Numbered from the stretch's first letter, positions 36,953 to 44,817 are shown. The stretch: DNA of 64,000 nucleotides from Pseudomonas fluorescens (GCF_000968015.1 NZ_LACH01000039.1:1-64000), one strand, 5' to 3'. Numbers and translations are program-made. The notes: generated by a model from the sequence alone, not told the origin.

Positions 36953-38335
36953 ATGGCAGACGTCTACATCATTTATGCCAAAGAAAACCGTGAAACCGCG
37001 GTGAAGGTACGAGATTTTCTTGTTACCTCCTGGACCGTGTGGATGGACGATTTGATCGTTGGCGACTTCAACCTTGCGATCAAGGAAAACATCCAGGAAG
37101 CCAAATGTGTGGTCGCATTATACTCGTCTTTTGCGAGCAAGCCGGCCGTCACAGGGGAGCTCAGCCTGGCGGAAAAATATCAGAAGAAGATCATCCCGCT
37201 CATTTTGGATGACAGCGACCCGCCCTACCCTTACGGGCACTTCAGCAGTGTTGATTTTCGCTTATGGCCAGGTGCTGCTGATCATCCGACCTTTCAACTG
37301 CTGCAGAAAAAAATAGGACTCGTCGTCCCTCCTCGTGCCAAACCTGCTCGGTTGACTGGCTTAGCCGGCGGCGCGCTGCCATTGCCCAATGTTTTCATGT
37401 CCGTTTCGTCGCATGAGACCCAGTTCGACCCACTGGACGCATTGTCCGCACTGAGAGTTCACGCCACCTCCTCCATGCTTGTATCGGCGTATGACTTGAT
37501 TCATTCGGAATCAAAGTCCTCGATGATCGAGGAAATACGCGCTTACCGGGAAAACGGCGGGTTTGTGCTGATCGATTCGGGCAATTACGAAGCTCACCGC
37601 CTAGATGACACGCAGTGGAAACCCTCCCACCTAAAACAGGTATTGCTGAGCACGCCTCATGATTGGGCATTCTGCTTCGACAATATGAAGCCCAGTGACA
37701 ATTTCGATATCGCGGTCAGGCAGGTGGTCAAGGCCGTGGAGCGTGATGCGAAGCACACCGCAGCGCAAATGCTCCCGATCATTCACGTAAAGCAGAATGA
37801 AAAAGGGCTTGCGCGGCTTCCTCGCATCGTCAAAGCAATATCAGAGCATCTGCGCCCGCCGATCATTGCCATTCCAGAGCGAGAGCTTGGTGCAGGGCTG
37901 GCTCAGCGAGCTTTGACTGTCAGGCAAATCAGGGATGAGCTGGACAAGCTGCCCTACTACCAGTCCATTCACTTGCTCGGCACGGGGAATCCTTGGAGCA
38001 TCGCGGTGCTGGCCGCAGCGGGGGCCGACACGTTTGACGGTCTTGAATGGTGTCGATTTGCCGTAGACCCCGAATCAGAGCGGCTTCATCATTTTCAACA
38101 TTACGATTTTTTCAGAACGAAAAGAATTCGAAGTGACTTTATGGATGTGGTCGATGCCGACGAAGATATCGGATACGCAGGCAAGGTAGCCTTCCACAAT
38201 CTAGAGTACTATGGGGAGTTTGGTCGAGTCATGCGAGACATGTATTCGAGAGGCCGCGAAGAAGCATTCGCCATGGGCGTAACCGGCATAAAAAGTGCCG
38301 AGCTTCGAAAGCTATTCCCAGGAATATTTCTATGA
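36953..38335 (+). CDS. TIR - tRNA-guanine-transglycosylase-like fusion (Cap10-like TGT domain)
   Basis: This 460-residue fusion has a TIR domain at about 1-125 (ADVYIIYAKENRETAVKVRDFL, catalytic-type E69 in AVTGELSLAEKY). A TIM-barrel transglycosylase-like domain follows from about 145. Both catalytic aspartates expected in TGT enzymes seem kept: D208 in VLIDSGNYE (equivalent of SDSGGYQ) and D362 in GADTFDGLEWCR (equivalent of GVDMFDCVLPTR). The CxCxxC zinc site of tRNA-guanine transglycosylases is absent, as in DNA-acting or protein-acting relatives. Its stop overlaps the start of the glycosylase gene (ATGA). TGT-like proteins occur as Cap10 in type IV CBASS, but a fused TIR is unusual. Confidence 0.82.
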   Translation: MADVYIIYAKENRETAVKVRDFLVTSWTVWMDDLIVGDFNLAIKENIQEAKCVVALYSSFASKPAVTGELSLAEKYQKKIIPLILDDSDPPYPYGHFSSVDFRLWPGAADHPTFQLLQKKIGLVVPPRAKPARLTGLAGGALPLPNVFMSVSSHETQFDPLDALSALRVHATSSMLVSAYDLIHSESKSSMIEEIRAYRENGGFVLIDSGNYEAHRLDDTQWKPSHLKQVLLSTPHDWAFCFDNMKPSDNFDIAVRQVVKAVERDAKHTAAQMLPIIHVKQNEKGLARLPRIVKAISEHLRPPIIAIPERELGAGLAQRALTVRQIRDELDKLPYYQSIHLLGTGNPWSIAVLAAAGADTFDGLEWCRFAVDPESERLHHFQHYDFFRTKRIRSDFMDVVDADEDIGYAGKVAFHNLEYYGEFGRVMRDMYSRGREEAFAMGVTGIKSAELRKLFPGIFL

Positions 38336-39030
38336 CCCCTTACAGCGCTGAAGCACTTTCCCGGGCCGTCGCTGCCGTCTGTCCGGACATTCGCACGCGC
38401 ATCCAGACGGGCATGGTGTCCGACGAGCGCCACCTTTGGTGGGAACTTTCGTGCTGCATTTTAAGCAGTCAGGTCCCTTATTCTCTGGCCATGGCTGCTG
38501 CCGATGCTATTGATGAGCAAGGCTACTTGCACTGCGATGAGCAAAGCTCAGAACGTTTGGCTGAACAGTTGTTCGTCTTGCTAAGCACCCCGCTTGAAGT
38601 TGAAGGCAAAAAGCGAAGCTACAGGTTTCCACGAGCAAAAGCCCGTTACCTAGCTTCAACTTGGGTCGCCGTGACAAACGCCGGCGGATCGCTGAGCGCC
38701 TTGATCAGCGGTGATGTCAATGACGTTCGCGCGTGGTTGGTTGCACACGCGTCCGGCATGGGACCCAAGCAAGCCAGCATGTTCTTGCGCAATTGTGGGG
38801 TGACCTATGATTTGGCAATTCTTGATCGCCATGTACTGAATTATATGACGGCCCAAGGCATTTATTCGGGTGCGCAAGCGTCCATATCCGGACTGAATCA
38901 GTACGGCAGGCACGAAAACAAGCTTCGTGAACATGCGCAGGAACTGGATTGTCCAGTCGGCTTACTCGATTGGGCGATATGGATCGTGATGCGCGTTGCA
39001 AACCAAAAGCAGGAGGCAATTTTAGGATGA
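38332..39030 (+). CDS. OGG-type HhH-GPD DNA glycosylase/lyase-like protein (Cap11-like)
   Basis: This 232-residue protein of the helix-hairpin-helix glycosylase superfamily is closest by eye to the OGG2 group. The hairpin and catalytic lysine are in SGMGPKQASMFLRNCG (K146), and the catalytic aspartate is in AILDRHVLNY (D165). The early helix CCILSSQVPYSLAMAAADAI matches the LSSQ region. The Cys cluster of the MutY/EndoIII group is absent. OGG enzymes remove 8-oxoguanine; in a defence operon the substrate may instead be a 7-deazaguanine-type or phage-modified base (inference). It overlaps both neighbours by four bases (ATGA). Confidence 0.85.
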   Translation: MTPYSAEALSRAVAAVCPDIRTRIQTGMVSDERHLWWELSCCILSSQVPYSLAMAAADAIDEQGYLHCDEQSSERLAEQLFVLLSTPLEVEGKKRSYRFPRAKARYLASTWVAVTNAGGSLSALISGDVNDVRAWLVAHASGMGPKQASMFLRNCGVTYDLAILDRHVLNYMTAQGIYSGAQASISGLNQYGRHENKLREHAQELDCPVGLLDWAIWIVMRVANQKQEAILG

Positions 39031-39629
39031 GCATCGTAACACTCGTTTCTGGAGGGCTGGACTCCACGCTGGTTGCTCAATTGGCGAAGGAACAAGGACT
39101 GCAGATTTTTCCGTTGTTCGTGAATTACGGTCAGCGTGCACTCAACCGTGAGCTCGCCGCCTGCAAGCTCGCCATGCATAAGCTCGGTCTTGTGGAACCT
39201 GAAATTGCTGACCTGTCCGGTTATGGCCGCTTGATACGCTCAGGCCTTACAGACCCTAGCCTGCATATCATTGACGATGCTTTCACCCCAGGCAGAAACA
39301 TGCTGTTTTTGCTGACAGCCGCCGCTTATGCCCAACAGAAAAACGCAGATGCAATCTCCATTGGATTGCTCCACGAAAGCACCAGCCTGTTTCCAGACCA
39401 AACCTCTGGATTCCTTGCCGAAGCAGAGCGCATGATAACTTTATGCATGGGTCGAACGATCAAGGTACTCGCCCCGCTCTCATCCTTTACAAAGCCTGAT
39501 GTAGTTGCGCTTGCGGCTGAAAAAGGCATCGATCAGACCTATTCCTGTCATTTGGGTGAAGAGCAGCCCTGCGGCAATTGCATTGCCTGCAACGAATTCA
39601 AATTTGAGGAACTTAGCAATGGGCGGTAG
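39027..39629 (+). CDS. QueC-like ATP-dependent deazaguanine enzyme (Cap9-like)
   Basis: This 200-residue PP-loop enzyme is related to QueC, which turns 7-carboxy-7-deazaguanine into preQ0. The PP-loop SGGLDS is at residues 8-13, the Cys-rich zinc site CHLGEEQPCGNCIAC near the C-terminus has all four cysteines, and the conserved FTPGRNMLFLLTAAAYA segment is present. It is a little shorter than housekeeping QueC. Start ATG 39027 has AGGAGG 11 bases upstream and overlaps the glycosylase stop. No queD, queE or folE neighbour is present, so the substrate must come from the host queuosine pathway. In type IV CBASS the QueC-like protein is Cap9. Confidence 0.88.
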   Translation: MSIVTLVSGGLDSTLVAQLAKEQGLQIFPLFVNYGQRALNRELAACKLAMHKLGLVEPEIADLSGYGRLIRSGLTDPSLHIIDDAFTPGRNMLFLLTAAAYAQQKNADAISIGLLHESTSLFPDQTSGFLAEAERMITLCMGRTIKVLAPLSSFTKPDVVALAAEKGIDQTYSCHLGEEQPCGNCIACNEFKFEELSNGR

Positions 39630-40086
39630 CAGCACGGGTGGATGGAGCCGGCTCGGTGATGTGAAGGCGTTGGAACAGAAAGCCAAGGCCGCGCTGAATG
39701 AGGGTAAGCGCAACGTTTTCATCAGCTTTGCCACAGAAGACATGGATGAGGTCAATCTGCTGCGTGGTCAGGCAAAAAATGAAAACAATGACATTGAGTT
39801 CAATGACCACTCGGTACGCGAGCCTTACGATAGTGAACAGGCGGAATACATCAAGCGCAAAATTACCGAGCGCATCAATCGCGCGTCCATCACGGTCGTT
39901 TTTGTTTCCAAAGAAACCGCCCAAAGCAAATGGGTGAAATGGGAGGTTGAGAAAAGCCTGGAGCTTGGCAAGAAGGTTGTTGCCGTGCATTCCGGCAAAC
40001 AACTTCAAGGTGCGGCGCCAGTCTGGGTATCTGATCACAAGATCAAAATGGTTCCCTGGTCAGACCTTTCTGGTGAGTTAAAATAG
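39619..40086 (+). CDS. Small ThsB-like TIR protein with glycine-rich N-terminus
   Basis: This 155-residue TIR protein of the ThsB/DUF1863 type carries VFISFATEDMDEVNLLRGQAK, the insert-bearing EYIKRKITERINRASITVVFVSKET and the catalytic-type glutamate E109 in WVKWEVEKSLEL. Start ATG 39619 is inside the queC-like gene end (11-base overlap), so translation is coupled. The protein begins MGGSSTGGWSRLGD, a flexible Gly/Ser tail; after methionine removal it would expose an N-terminal glycine. This is of interest because the QueC-like enzyme of type IV CBASS has been reported to conjugate deazaguanine to an N-terminal glycine of its partner. No ThsA-type effector with SLOG or SIR2 follows it. Confidence 0.85.
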   Translation: MGGSSTGGWSRLGDVKALEQKAKAALNEGKRNVFISFATEDMDEVNLLRGQAKNENNDIEFNDHSVREPYDSEQAEYIKRKITERINRASITVVFVSKETAQSKWVKWEVEKSLELGKKVVAVHSGKQLQGAAPVWVSDHKIKMVPWSDLSGELK

Positions 40087-40162
40087 CAATTCGTCAAGCA
40101 AGGCGTCTGCGAAAAAGCATGGCGCCCTGCTCTTCTAGTGACCGTTTAATGCTTGGACGGCA

Positions 40163-41026
40163 TCACTTGTCCTTCCTGGCTTCCCATTGAGTGTGCTCGC
40201 GGGAGAACGCATTCTCCGCGTCCCCTACGAATGTGGATAAATGCCCGTCGTTACTTAGCCCCTCAGCTTGTTCTCGTATAAGCGTGATTTCATGGGCGGT
40301 AAGCGTGTACGACGCTGACAGCTCGGTGAAGCGCTTCGCCTGCATCCAGGTAAGAAGGGCCGCTGCGATCGCAATCAGTAAATCCGTGGGAAAATAGGCG
40401 TAGCCAACATTTGCAATTTTGGCGAGCGCACAGAGAAGCGCTGTGGCATTTACGATGATGAGTGCAATGAAAAAAACCTTCGCCGCGAGGGCATTGGAGT
40501 TGGCTTTGCTCGAATACCAACTCAACTGATCGTTGATTCGATGCGTCACGTACGTGTTGAGCCGTGTTTCGAACCCGTCAGCTCTCAACGATTTCATTTT
40601 GTTTGTAATCTGCTGCGCCGAAATGTGGCTGATCAACTTGTCCGATACCGCGGAGTTTTGACGAATCACCTGCGTTAACCTCTCCAGCAAATGCCTTTTC
40701 GCCGTGTCGTCATCCTCATGAAAGGGCTCTGCTCGGGACACATAGCGCCACGTTACGGTCTTAATCGACTCGGCCACCGCGCGAGCTGAATACCAAAGTC
40801 GTTCGGGCCTTTGTGTTGCCAGGTAAACCGAACTGGCCAACGCACCGGCCAGCAATGCAGCCTGTAACGCTGCAACGCTCCAGTGTGGATAGTTGATAAC
40901 AGACATCGCAGCGGCAGCTACCAATAGCGTGAGATTCGCCAACAGTGCTGTCAGAAAGTGCTTTTGAGCTTCATCTGATATTTTATCAGCGGCTTGGTAC
41001 AGACCTGGAAAATCAGAATGCTGCAT
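40163..41026 (-). CDS. SLATT-domain (DUF4231) membrane effector
   Basis: This 287-residue protein has two pairs of transmembrane helices. The first pair is at about 25-70 (LTALLANLTLLVAAAAMSVI and ALQAALLAGALASSVYLAT), the second at about 183-235 (AAKVFFIALIIVNATALLCALA and DLLIAIAAALLTWMQA). An amphipathic helical stretch follows each. This is the SLATT arrangement, predicted to form pores in nucleotide-second-messenger systems. Its ATG shares one base with the stop of the TIR gene upstream (TAATG). It is the last gene of a three-gene minus-strand operon convergent with the QueC/TIR operon, only 76 bp away. Confidence 0.8.
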   Translation of the reverse strand: MQHSDFPGLYQAADKISDEAQKHFLTALLANLTLLVAAAAMSVINYPHWSVAALQAALLAGALASSVYLATQRPERLWYSARAVAESIKTVTWRYVSRAEPFHEDDDTAKRHLLERLTQVIRQNSAVSDKLISHISAQQITNKMKSLRADGFETRLNTYVTHRINDQLSWYSSKANSNALAAKVFFIALIIVNATALLCALAKIANVGYAYFPTDLLIAIAAALLTWMQAKRFTELSASYTLTAHEITLIREQAEGLSNDGHLSTFVGDAENAFSREHTQWEARKDK

Positions 41027-41505
41027 TACCGCGCCTCATAGCCCAGTTGCCGGTAAATTTCTGGACGAAAGAAATAATCGCCTCGATCGCTGTTCGTTGG
41101 GTTGGCAAGGGCATAAGCGATGATATCCGGCGAGAATGGGACGAATACGGCCCCTACACCCTGCATGATGGGCGGACAAAGGTCGGTATTTAATTCGCGT
41201 CTCCCATCAATATTAATGCCGATGAGGTTGCAGCCCTTTTCGATCGCAACCTGTATTTCCCAGCGCACATACTTATGTTTCGATCGAGTGTCCTTGCCGA
41301 TCAACAATGCAAAGGTCCCAGCCATGTCGATTCTTTCTCGACACTTGCGCTTGATGTAATCTTCATCCTCCGAGTTGATCGCCATGTTCAGTTGAAAGTC
41401 TGCAAAATTGAACTCGAACCGGCTATTTTTTCTCCATGCCCCCATCAACTCATACATATTGCGATCAGTGCTACTAAATCCCACAAATGTTCTTGGTAAC
41501 CCCAT
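41026..41505 (-). CDS. ThsB-like TIR protein
   Basis: This 159-residue TIR protein of the ThsB/DUF1863 group opens with RTFVGFSSTDRNMYELMGAW. The middle DEDYIKRKCRERIDMAGTFALLIGKDT parallels the TIR protein at 39619, and the catalytic-type glutamate lies in KYVRWEIQVAIEKG. It would cleave NAD+ or build a cyclic ADP-ribose-type signal. Start ATG 41505 is preferred because TGAGGT is eight bases upstream; an ATG five codons earlier lacks a site. It lies between a TPR-type gene and the SLATT gene, so a TIR signal activating a SLATT pore is a natural model (inference). Confidence 0.82.
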   Translation of the reverse strand: MGLPRTFVGFSSTDRNMYELMGAWRKNSRFEFNFADFQLNMAINSEDEDYIKRKCRERIDMAGTFALLIGKDTRSKHKYVRWEIQVAIEKGCNLIGINIDGRRELNTDLCPPIMQGVGAVFVPFSPDIIAYALANPTNSDRGDYFFRPEIYRQLGYEAR

Positions 41506-41561
41506 CAAGCTGAACCTCATCTGATTGCGTAAAAATGATCATTCTGAAAACGCCTTCTAGC

Positions 41562-42815
41562 TTATTCCTGAACCGGTGCCAAGGCGGCCTGTCGAGCCGG
41601 CTCAATCGCCAACAAGTCGTTTTTGCCTGCCTCATAGGTCTCAATTTCCCAAGCCGCGGAAGCCGCTCCTTTGAAATGGAGCTCAAACGTGCTGCCTTGT
41701 ACGGTGTCACCTGTGGCGAAATAACAATTGGCAAGCGTTGCATACACCCAGCGCTTATCTCTGCGCTCGATAAAGTCGGGAGACTCCAACGCAGGTAGCA
41801 AAATCCTCAAAATCGCCTCTCGGATTTTTCTCGCACACATGAAATCGAATACTTTTTCGGCCTCTTCCGTTTGAATCTGAGCGCGAAACTCGAAGCAAAG
41901 CGCAAGGTTTTCACCGTTGTAATAGTCGCGCTTGACCTCGAACCCTCGCCGGTAATACGCAATGGCAGCATCCAGTGAAGCTCTGTCCTGCTCAAGCAGC
42001 CAAATGCGTTTGGCGATAGCGCCTGCAATTCCAACGGTTTCTGGGTCGTTCGAGTTTTCAGGATTCAGAGGACGCAACACATCCATGGCTGCCCGTAGCG
42101 CTGCAATTTTGGTGGGTAGCCCCGCTTTATAAGTACTGAGTGCAAGCTTTTGCAGAATGTCCGGCTCACCAGGCTTCATGTCGCGCGCCGCGGCAAACTG
42201 AATACTCGCCAAATGTTGTTGGCTCTGCCCCATCAATCGCTCGCCTTTACGCATGTGCTGGGAGAGCTTTTGCTGGGCCGCTTCGGCTTCTTCAATCAAT
42301 TCTTCAAATTGCTCATCCGTCATACGGGGCCGCTGAAGCTTGGGCAGGAAGGTGTAGACCGGGCTATCGACGGCTTGGGCAGCCATGACCGTTTCAATAA
42401 GATCACCAAGATCCTGCACTGCACGTTTAGCCTCGCGAGCCAGGATGTCTTCGCCAAAGTGAGAGTACTGAAATGTGCTGATGTGATTAAGGTCAAAGTA
42501 CAGCTTGCCCTTGTCCTCGCTCATGACAATCGTCGAATTGGGTCTCAGTGCATGGCGCACGCCTAGTTCGTAAACCGCATTGACATTTCCGGTTGAAATA
42601 TCTGCGATGACTAAGTCAGCCCTGAGCAGCATATCGTACATCTGCACGTCAATGAGGCCAGATTGCATAACCTCATCCGCTCTGACACATCGCAAGCCAC
42701 GGCTGGTTACAGCAGGCTCGATGATCGTCTCGTACGTTGCATTGAGATCAAGCGTACGCCCGGTTTCGTACTCGGTTTTTTTGCCATAACCCATTACGAC
42801 AAAGCATAACTTCAT
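41562..42815 (-). CDS. TRAFs-binding (DUF4071-type) TPR protein with N-terminal nucleotide-handling domain
   Basis: This 417-residue protein has an N-terminal Rossmann-like domain (KLCFVVMGYGKKTEYETGRTLDLN, RADLVIADISTGNVNAVYELGVRHAL). It is related to nucleoside deoxyribosyltransferases or TIR-like domains, with the glutamate in VYELG. A TPR-like helical region follows from about 180 to 400, of the type called MAP3K TRAFs-binding. Start at 42815 has a strong GGAGGGGA site, while the open frame extends 24 codons further. First gene of the TPR-TIR-SLATT operon, 57 bp before the TIR gene. It may be the sensor or an enzyme supplying the TIR substrate. Confidence 0.75.
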   Translation of the reverse strand: MKLCFVVMGYGKKTEYETGRTLDLNATYETIIEPAVTSRGLRCVRADEVMQSGLIDVQMYDMLLRADLVIADISTGNVNAVYELGVRHALRPNSTIVMSEDKGKLYFDLNHISTFQYSHFGEDILAREAKRAVQDLGDLIETVMAAQAVDSPVYTFLPKLQRPRMTDEQFEELIEEAEAAQQKLSQHMRKGERLMGQSQQHLASIQFAAARDMKPGEPDILQKLALSTYKAGLPTKIAALRAAMDVLRPLNPENSNDPETVGIAGAIAKRIWLLEQDRASLDAAIAYYRRGFEVKRDYYNGENLALCFEFRAQIQTEEAEKVFDFMCARKIREAILRILLPALESPDFIERRDKRWVYATLANCYFATGDTVQGSTFELHFKGAASAAWEIETYEAGKNDLLAIEPARQAALAPVQE

Positions 42816-43827
42816 CACAAATTCCCCTCCCAGAAAACATTGCTCGACCGGAGCCATCGCTGCTCCCGGATGAAGCCTACACTTCACACGACCTCGTACA
42901 TGCCAGGCGTCTGGTTAGGCGGCGTCGGTGGTAGCACTGGCGACCCTCATGCTCATCACGTCACCGTTCGATGAGAGCTCGCTTAACGCCTGAATTAAGC
43001 CATTGCAAAGCTATGTCCAAAAAATGGTGTTTACTGTACTGCCCTTGTCGAACCCAGTCCCTGCGCTAACAGGTCGAGAAAAAGCAACTGTTCATTTGAG
43101 TTAGTTTCCCGCGCATACAGCTTCGTAGAAGGCGCCATCGCGCATGCCAGAAGGTATCGAATCGCGCTATGGTCTCATTTGAAGAATAATGACACACCCA
43201 CGCAAGGCGAATGAAAGTCTATGGTGATTACGTTGTGTCTTCAGTGCCATAGCTGGAGTGTAGCCATCATTGGCACCCACACGGTCTCACAGGTGTGCTG
43301 AAAATTTCAGGCGACGGCGGTGAAGCGCTTGATTTATCCGCTCCAATTGCGATGTTGAATGATTAGCCAGGAGCCACGACTGCGGAAAACGCTCAGACAT
43401 AATCGTCTGACAAAGTGAGGCGCCTGAGCATACTCGTCATTGGTCAGATAGCTGGTGTCAACCTCAAGCACAGCGACTTCTCGACTATGGCCTCTAACCT
43501 TATTCTGTAGATCCGTGGTGTCCGCAAAGGCTCCAAGCAATGTCCCCGGTTAAGCCACCGTTGTTTTTTGGCATGCAGGACTACTTGAGGTGATTAAAGC
43601 GTGAGGCAACTTGCCTAATCGTCAGCCTGCATCTGACCAGGCTCTCCTGAGTCAGTGCAGGCAACCAAAAACGTGTTTGCCGACAGGTTATCTGTGTACC
43701 TGCTTGAACCGTAGTGGGTGATGTGAGCTTTTGACCGTTGTCCGCGTTCGAGTGCCAGTAATGCCTTGAGTGCCTGCACGACACTCATGCCGTCCCCGCT
43801 CTCTCTGGATGATAAATTCCACAGACA
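42816..43827. other. 1-kb gap with a possible SnoaL/DUF4440-like fragment
   Basis: No complete gene is visible. On the minus strand at about 43334-43540 a frame of 68 codons reads VLEVDTSYLTNDEYAQ and later VFRSRGSWLIIQHRNWSG. This resembles the C-terminal part of a SnoaL/DUF4440 fold protein and may be a remnant. The rest has no recognisable content. Confidence 0.3.
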
Positions 43828-44136
43828 TCACTGGCTGAAAGCTAGCCGTTCAGCTAAATCGAGAACTTGATTTCGGTCGTCTTTTTTCAGGCAGTGAAAG
43901 CACTGGAGCAGATGCGCCATCTCGTCATCTTCGCAGTAAAAATAGGCTGGCGGCAGATTCAGCACCGCCGCAATCTGCTGCACGGTGCTTTCCCCTGGTT
44001 GGTGAACACCTTTTTCGTACTGATTCATTCGGGCAGACGCTGACGCCGGCTCAATACCAGCGTCGATGCCCAAACGCTCCTGTGAAAAACCTCTCGCCTT
44101 GCGCGCCTCTTTCAGACGTTTACTAAACGTAGACAT
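43828..44136 (-). CDS. Xre-family transcriptional repressor
   Basis: This 102-residue protein has an N-terminal helix-turn-helix (about 5-65: FSKRLKEARKARGFSQERLG, then ARMNQYEKGVHQPGESTVQQIAAVLNLPPAYFYCED) and a short helical tail. Start ATG 44136 is preferred, with AAGAGAAA before it; a TTG five codons upstream is also open. It is divergent from the two-TM gene at 44263, and the 126-bp gap contains two related operator-like palindromes, so it probably represses itself and its neighbour. Confidence 0.85.
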   Translation of the reverse strand: MSTFSKRLKEARKARGFSQERLGIDAGIEPASASARMNQYEKGVHQPGESTVQQIAAVLNLPPAYFYCEDDEMAHLLQCFHCLKKDDRNQVLDLAERLAFSQ

Positions 44137-44154
44137 TTTCTCTTGGTCCAAAGA

Positions 44155-44205
44155 CTAAGAGAGTCTTAGATTTTGTTTGACCGCTTACTAAGAGTTACTT
44201 AGGAT
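44155..44205 (+). promoter_or_regulatory. Divergent control region: two 15-bp operators and a sigma70-type promoter
   Basis: Two palindromic sites match each other: CTAAGAGAGTCTTAG at 44155-44169 and CTAAGAGTTACTTAG at 44188-44202. Their centres are 33 bp apart, three helical turns. On the plus strand a promoter is readable as TTGACC (44177-44182), a 17-base spacer and TAGGAT (44200-44205). The second operator covers the spacer and the start of the -10 box, so bound Xre protein would block RNA polymerase. The first operator is just upstream of the xre ribosome site and would allow autoregulation. Confidence 0.7.
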
Positions 44206-44262
44206 TCCGTCGATGGCGTCGTTTTGATATCACGCCCAACTACTCACAAGGGGATCTTCTCA

Positions 44263-44781
44263 ATGCAGGAAATGAAAATCGTCGATGGCCGGCTGAACGA
44301 AAAGTCGAGAGGATTGGGAGGCGATATGGTCAGCTACCATTATTGGAAAATAGACGGTAAGAAACTGGAGTCTCTCGAAATTCCCGATGTCCTGGACGCG
44401 CACATTGATGTGGGAAAGCCCATTCGGGTGACGTACCAGCCTGGCAAAGATAACGTCAACAGGATTTGGGCCATGCAAATCGAAGGTGAACCGGTTCGCT
44501 CGGTTGTCACGACACCCTTCGTCATCGTGTCCATGGGGCGGCTCAGTATTCTTCCTTTGGCGGTCGCCATTTTTACAATCTTCGTCGCCTACGGCTTCTG
44601 GCAAAACAGCGTGCACCACGGCGGTTTTCATGGCTCTCTGTATCAAATGCTCTGGCTCGCATTGAATCTGTTCGTCGCCTACCGGTACATGATTAAACCC
44701 ATATTGATTATCAAACGGGGCATCACGGCTTTCCGTGAATATTGCGCCAGCACGCCTGTGGCTACGCCAGGGACACGGTAA
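44263..44781 (+). CDS. Two-TM protein of unknown function under Xre control
   Basis: This 172-residue protein has a soluble N-terminal beta-rich part of about 85 residues (MVSYHYWKIDGKKLESLEIPDV, IRVTYQPGKDNVNRIWAMQIEG). Two transmembrane helices follow (ILPLAVAIFTIFVAYGF and LYQMLWLALNLFVAYRY) and a basic tail. Start ATG 44263 has AAGGGG 9-10 bases upstream. It is the first gene downstream of the Xre-controlled promoter. The function is not recognised; the small membrane design could suit a toxin or stress-envelope protein. Confidence 0.65.
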   Translation: MQEMKIVDGRLNEKSRGLGGDMVSYHYWKIDGKKLESLEIPDVLDAHIDVGKPIRVTYQPGKDNVNRIWAMQIEGEPVRSVVTTPFVIVSMGRLSILPLAVAIFTIFVAYGFWQNSVHHGGFHGSLYQMLWLALNLFVAYRYMIKPILIIKRGITAFREYCASTPVATPGTR

Positions 44782-44817
44782 AGAGAAAGTCGTGAGCGCG
44801 ATCCATGAGAGCCGGAT

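Noticed and set aside
39027..39629. Housekeeping queuosine gene queC
   Set aside because: It lies in an overlapping operon with TIR, TGT-like and glycosylase genes, is shorter than usual, and no other queuosine gene is nearby.
39027..39629. Qat system (QatABCD)
   Set aside because: No QatA-type ATPase or TatD-type nuclease gene accompanies the QueC-like gene.
36953..40086. Ordinary type IV CBASS
   Set aside because: The accessory genes fit, but no CD-NTase is found within or around the operon; the enzymatic signalling role must be elsewhere, probably in the TIR domains.
39619..41505. Thoeris system from the two ThsB-like TIR genes
   Set aside because: No ThsA with SIR2-SLOG or a macro-domain effector is adjacent; the SLOG genes in the window are free-standing and belong to other operons.
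43581..43784. 67-codon minus-strand frame
   Set aside because: No motif, no ribosome site and atypical composition.
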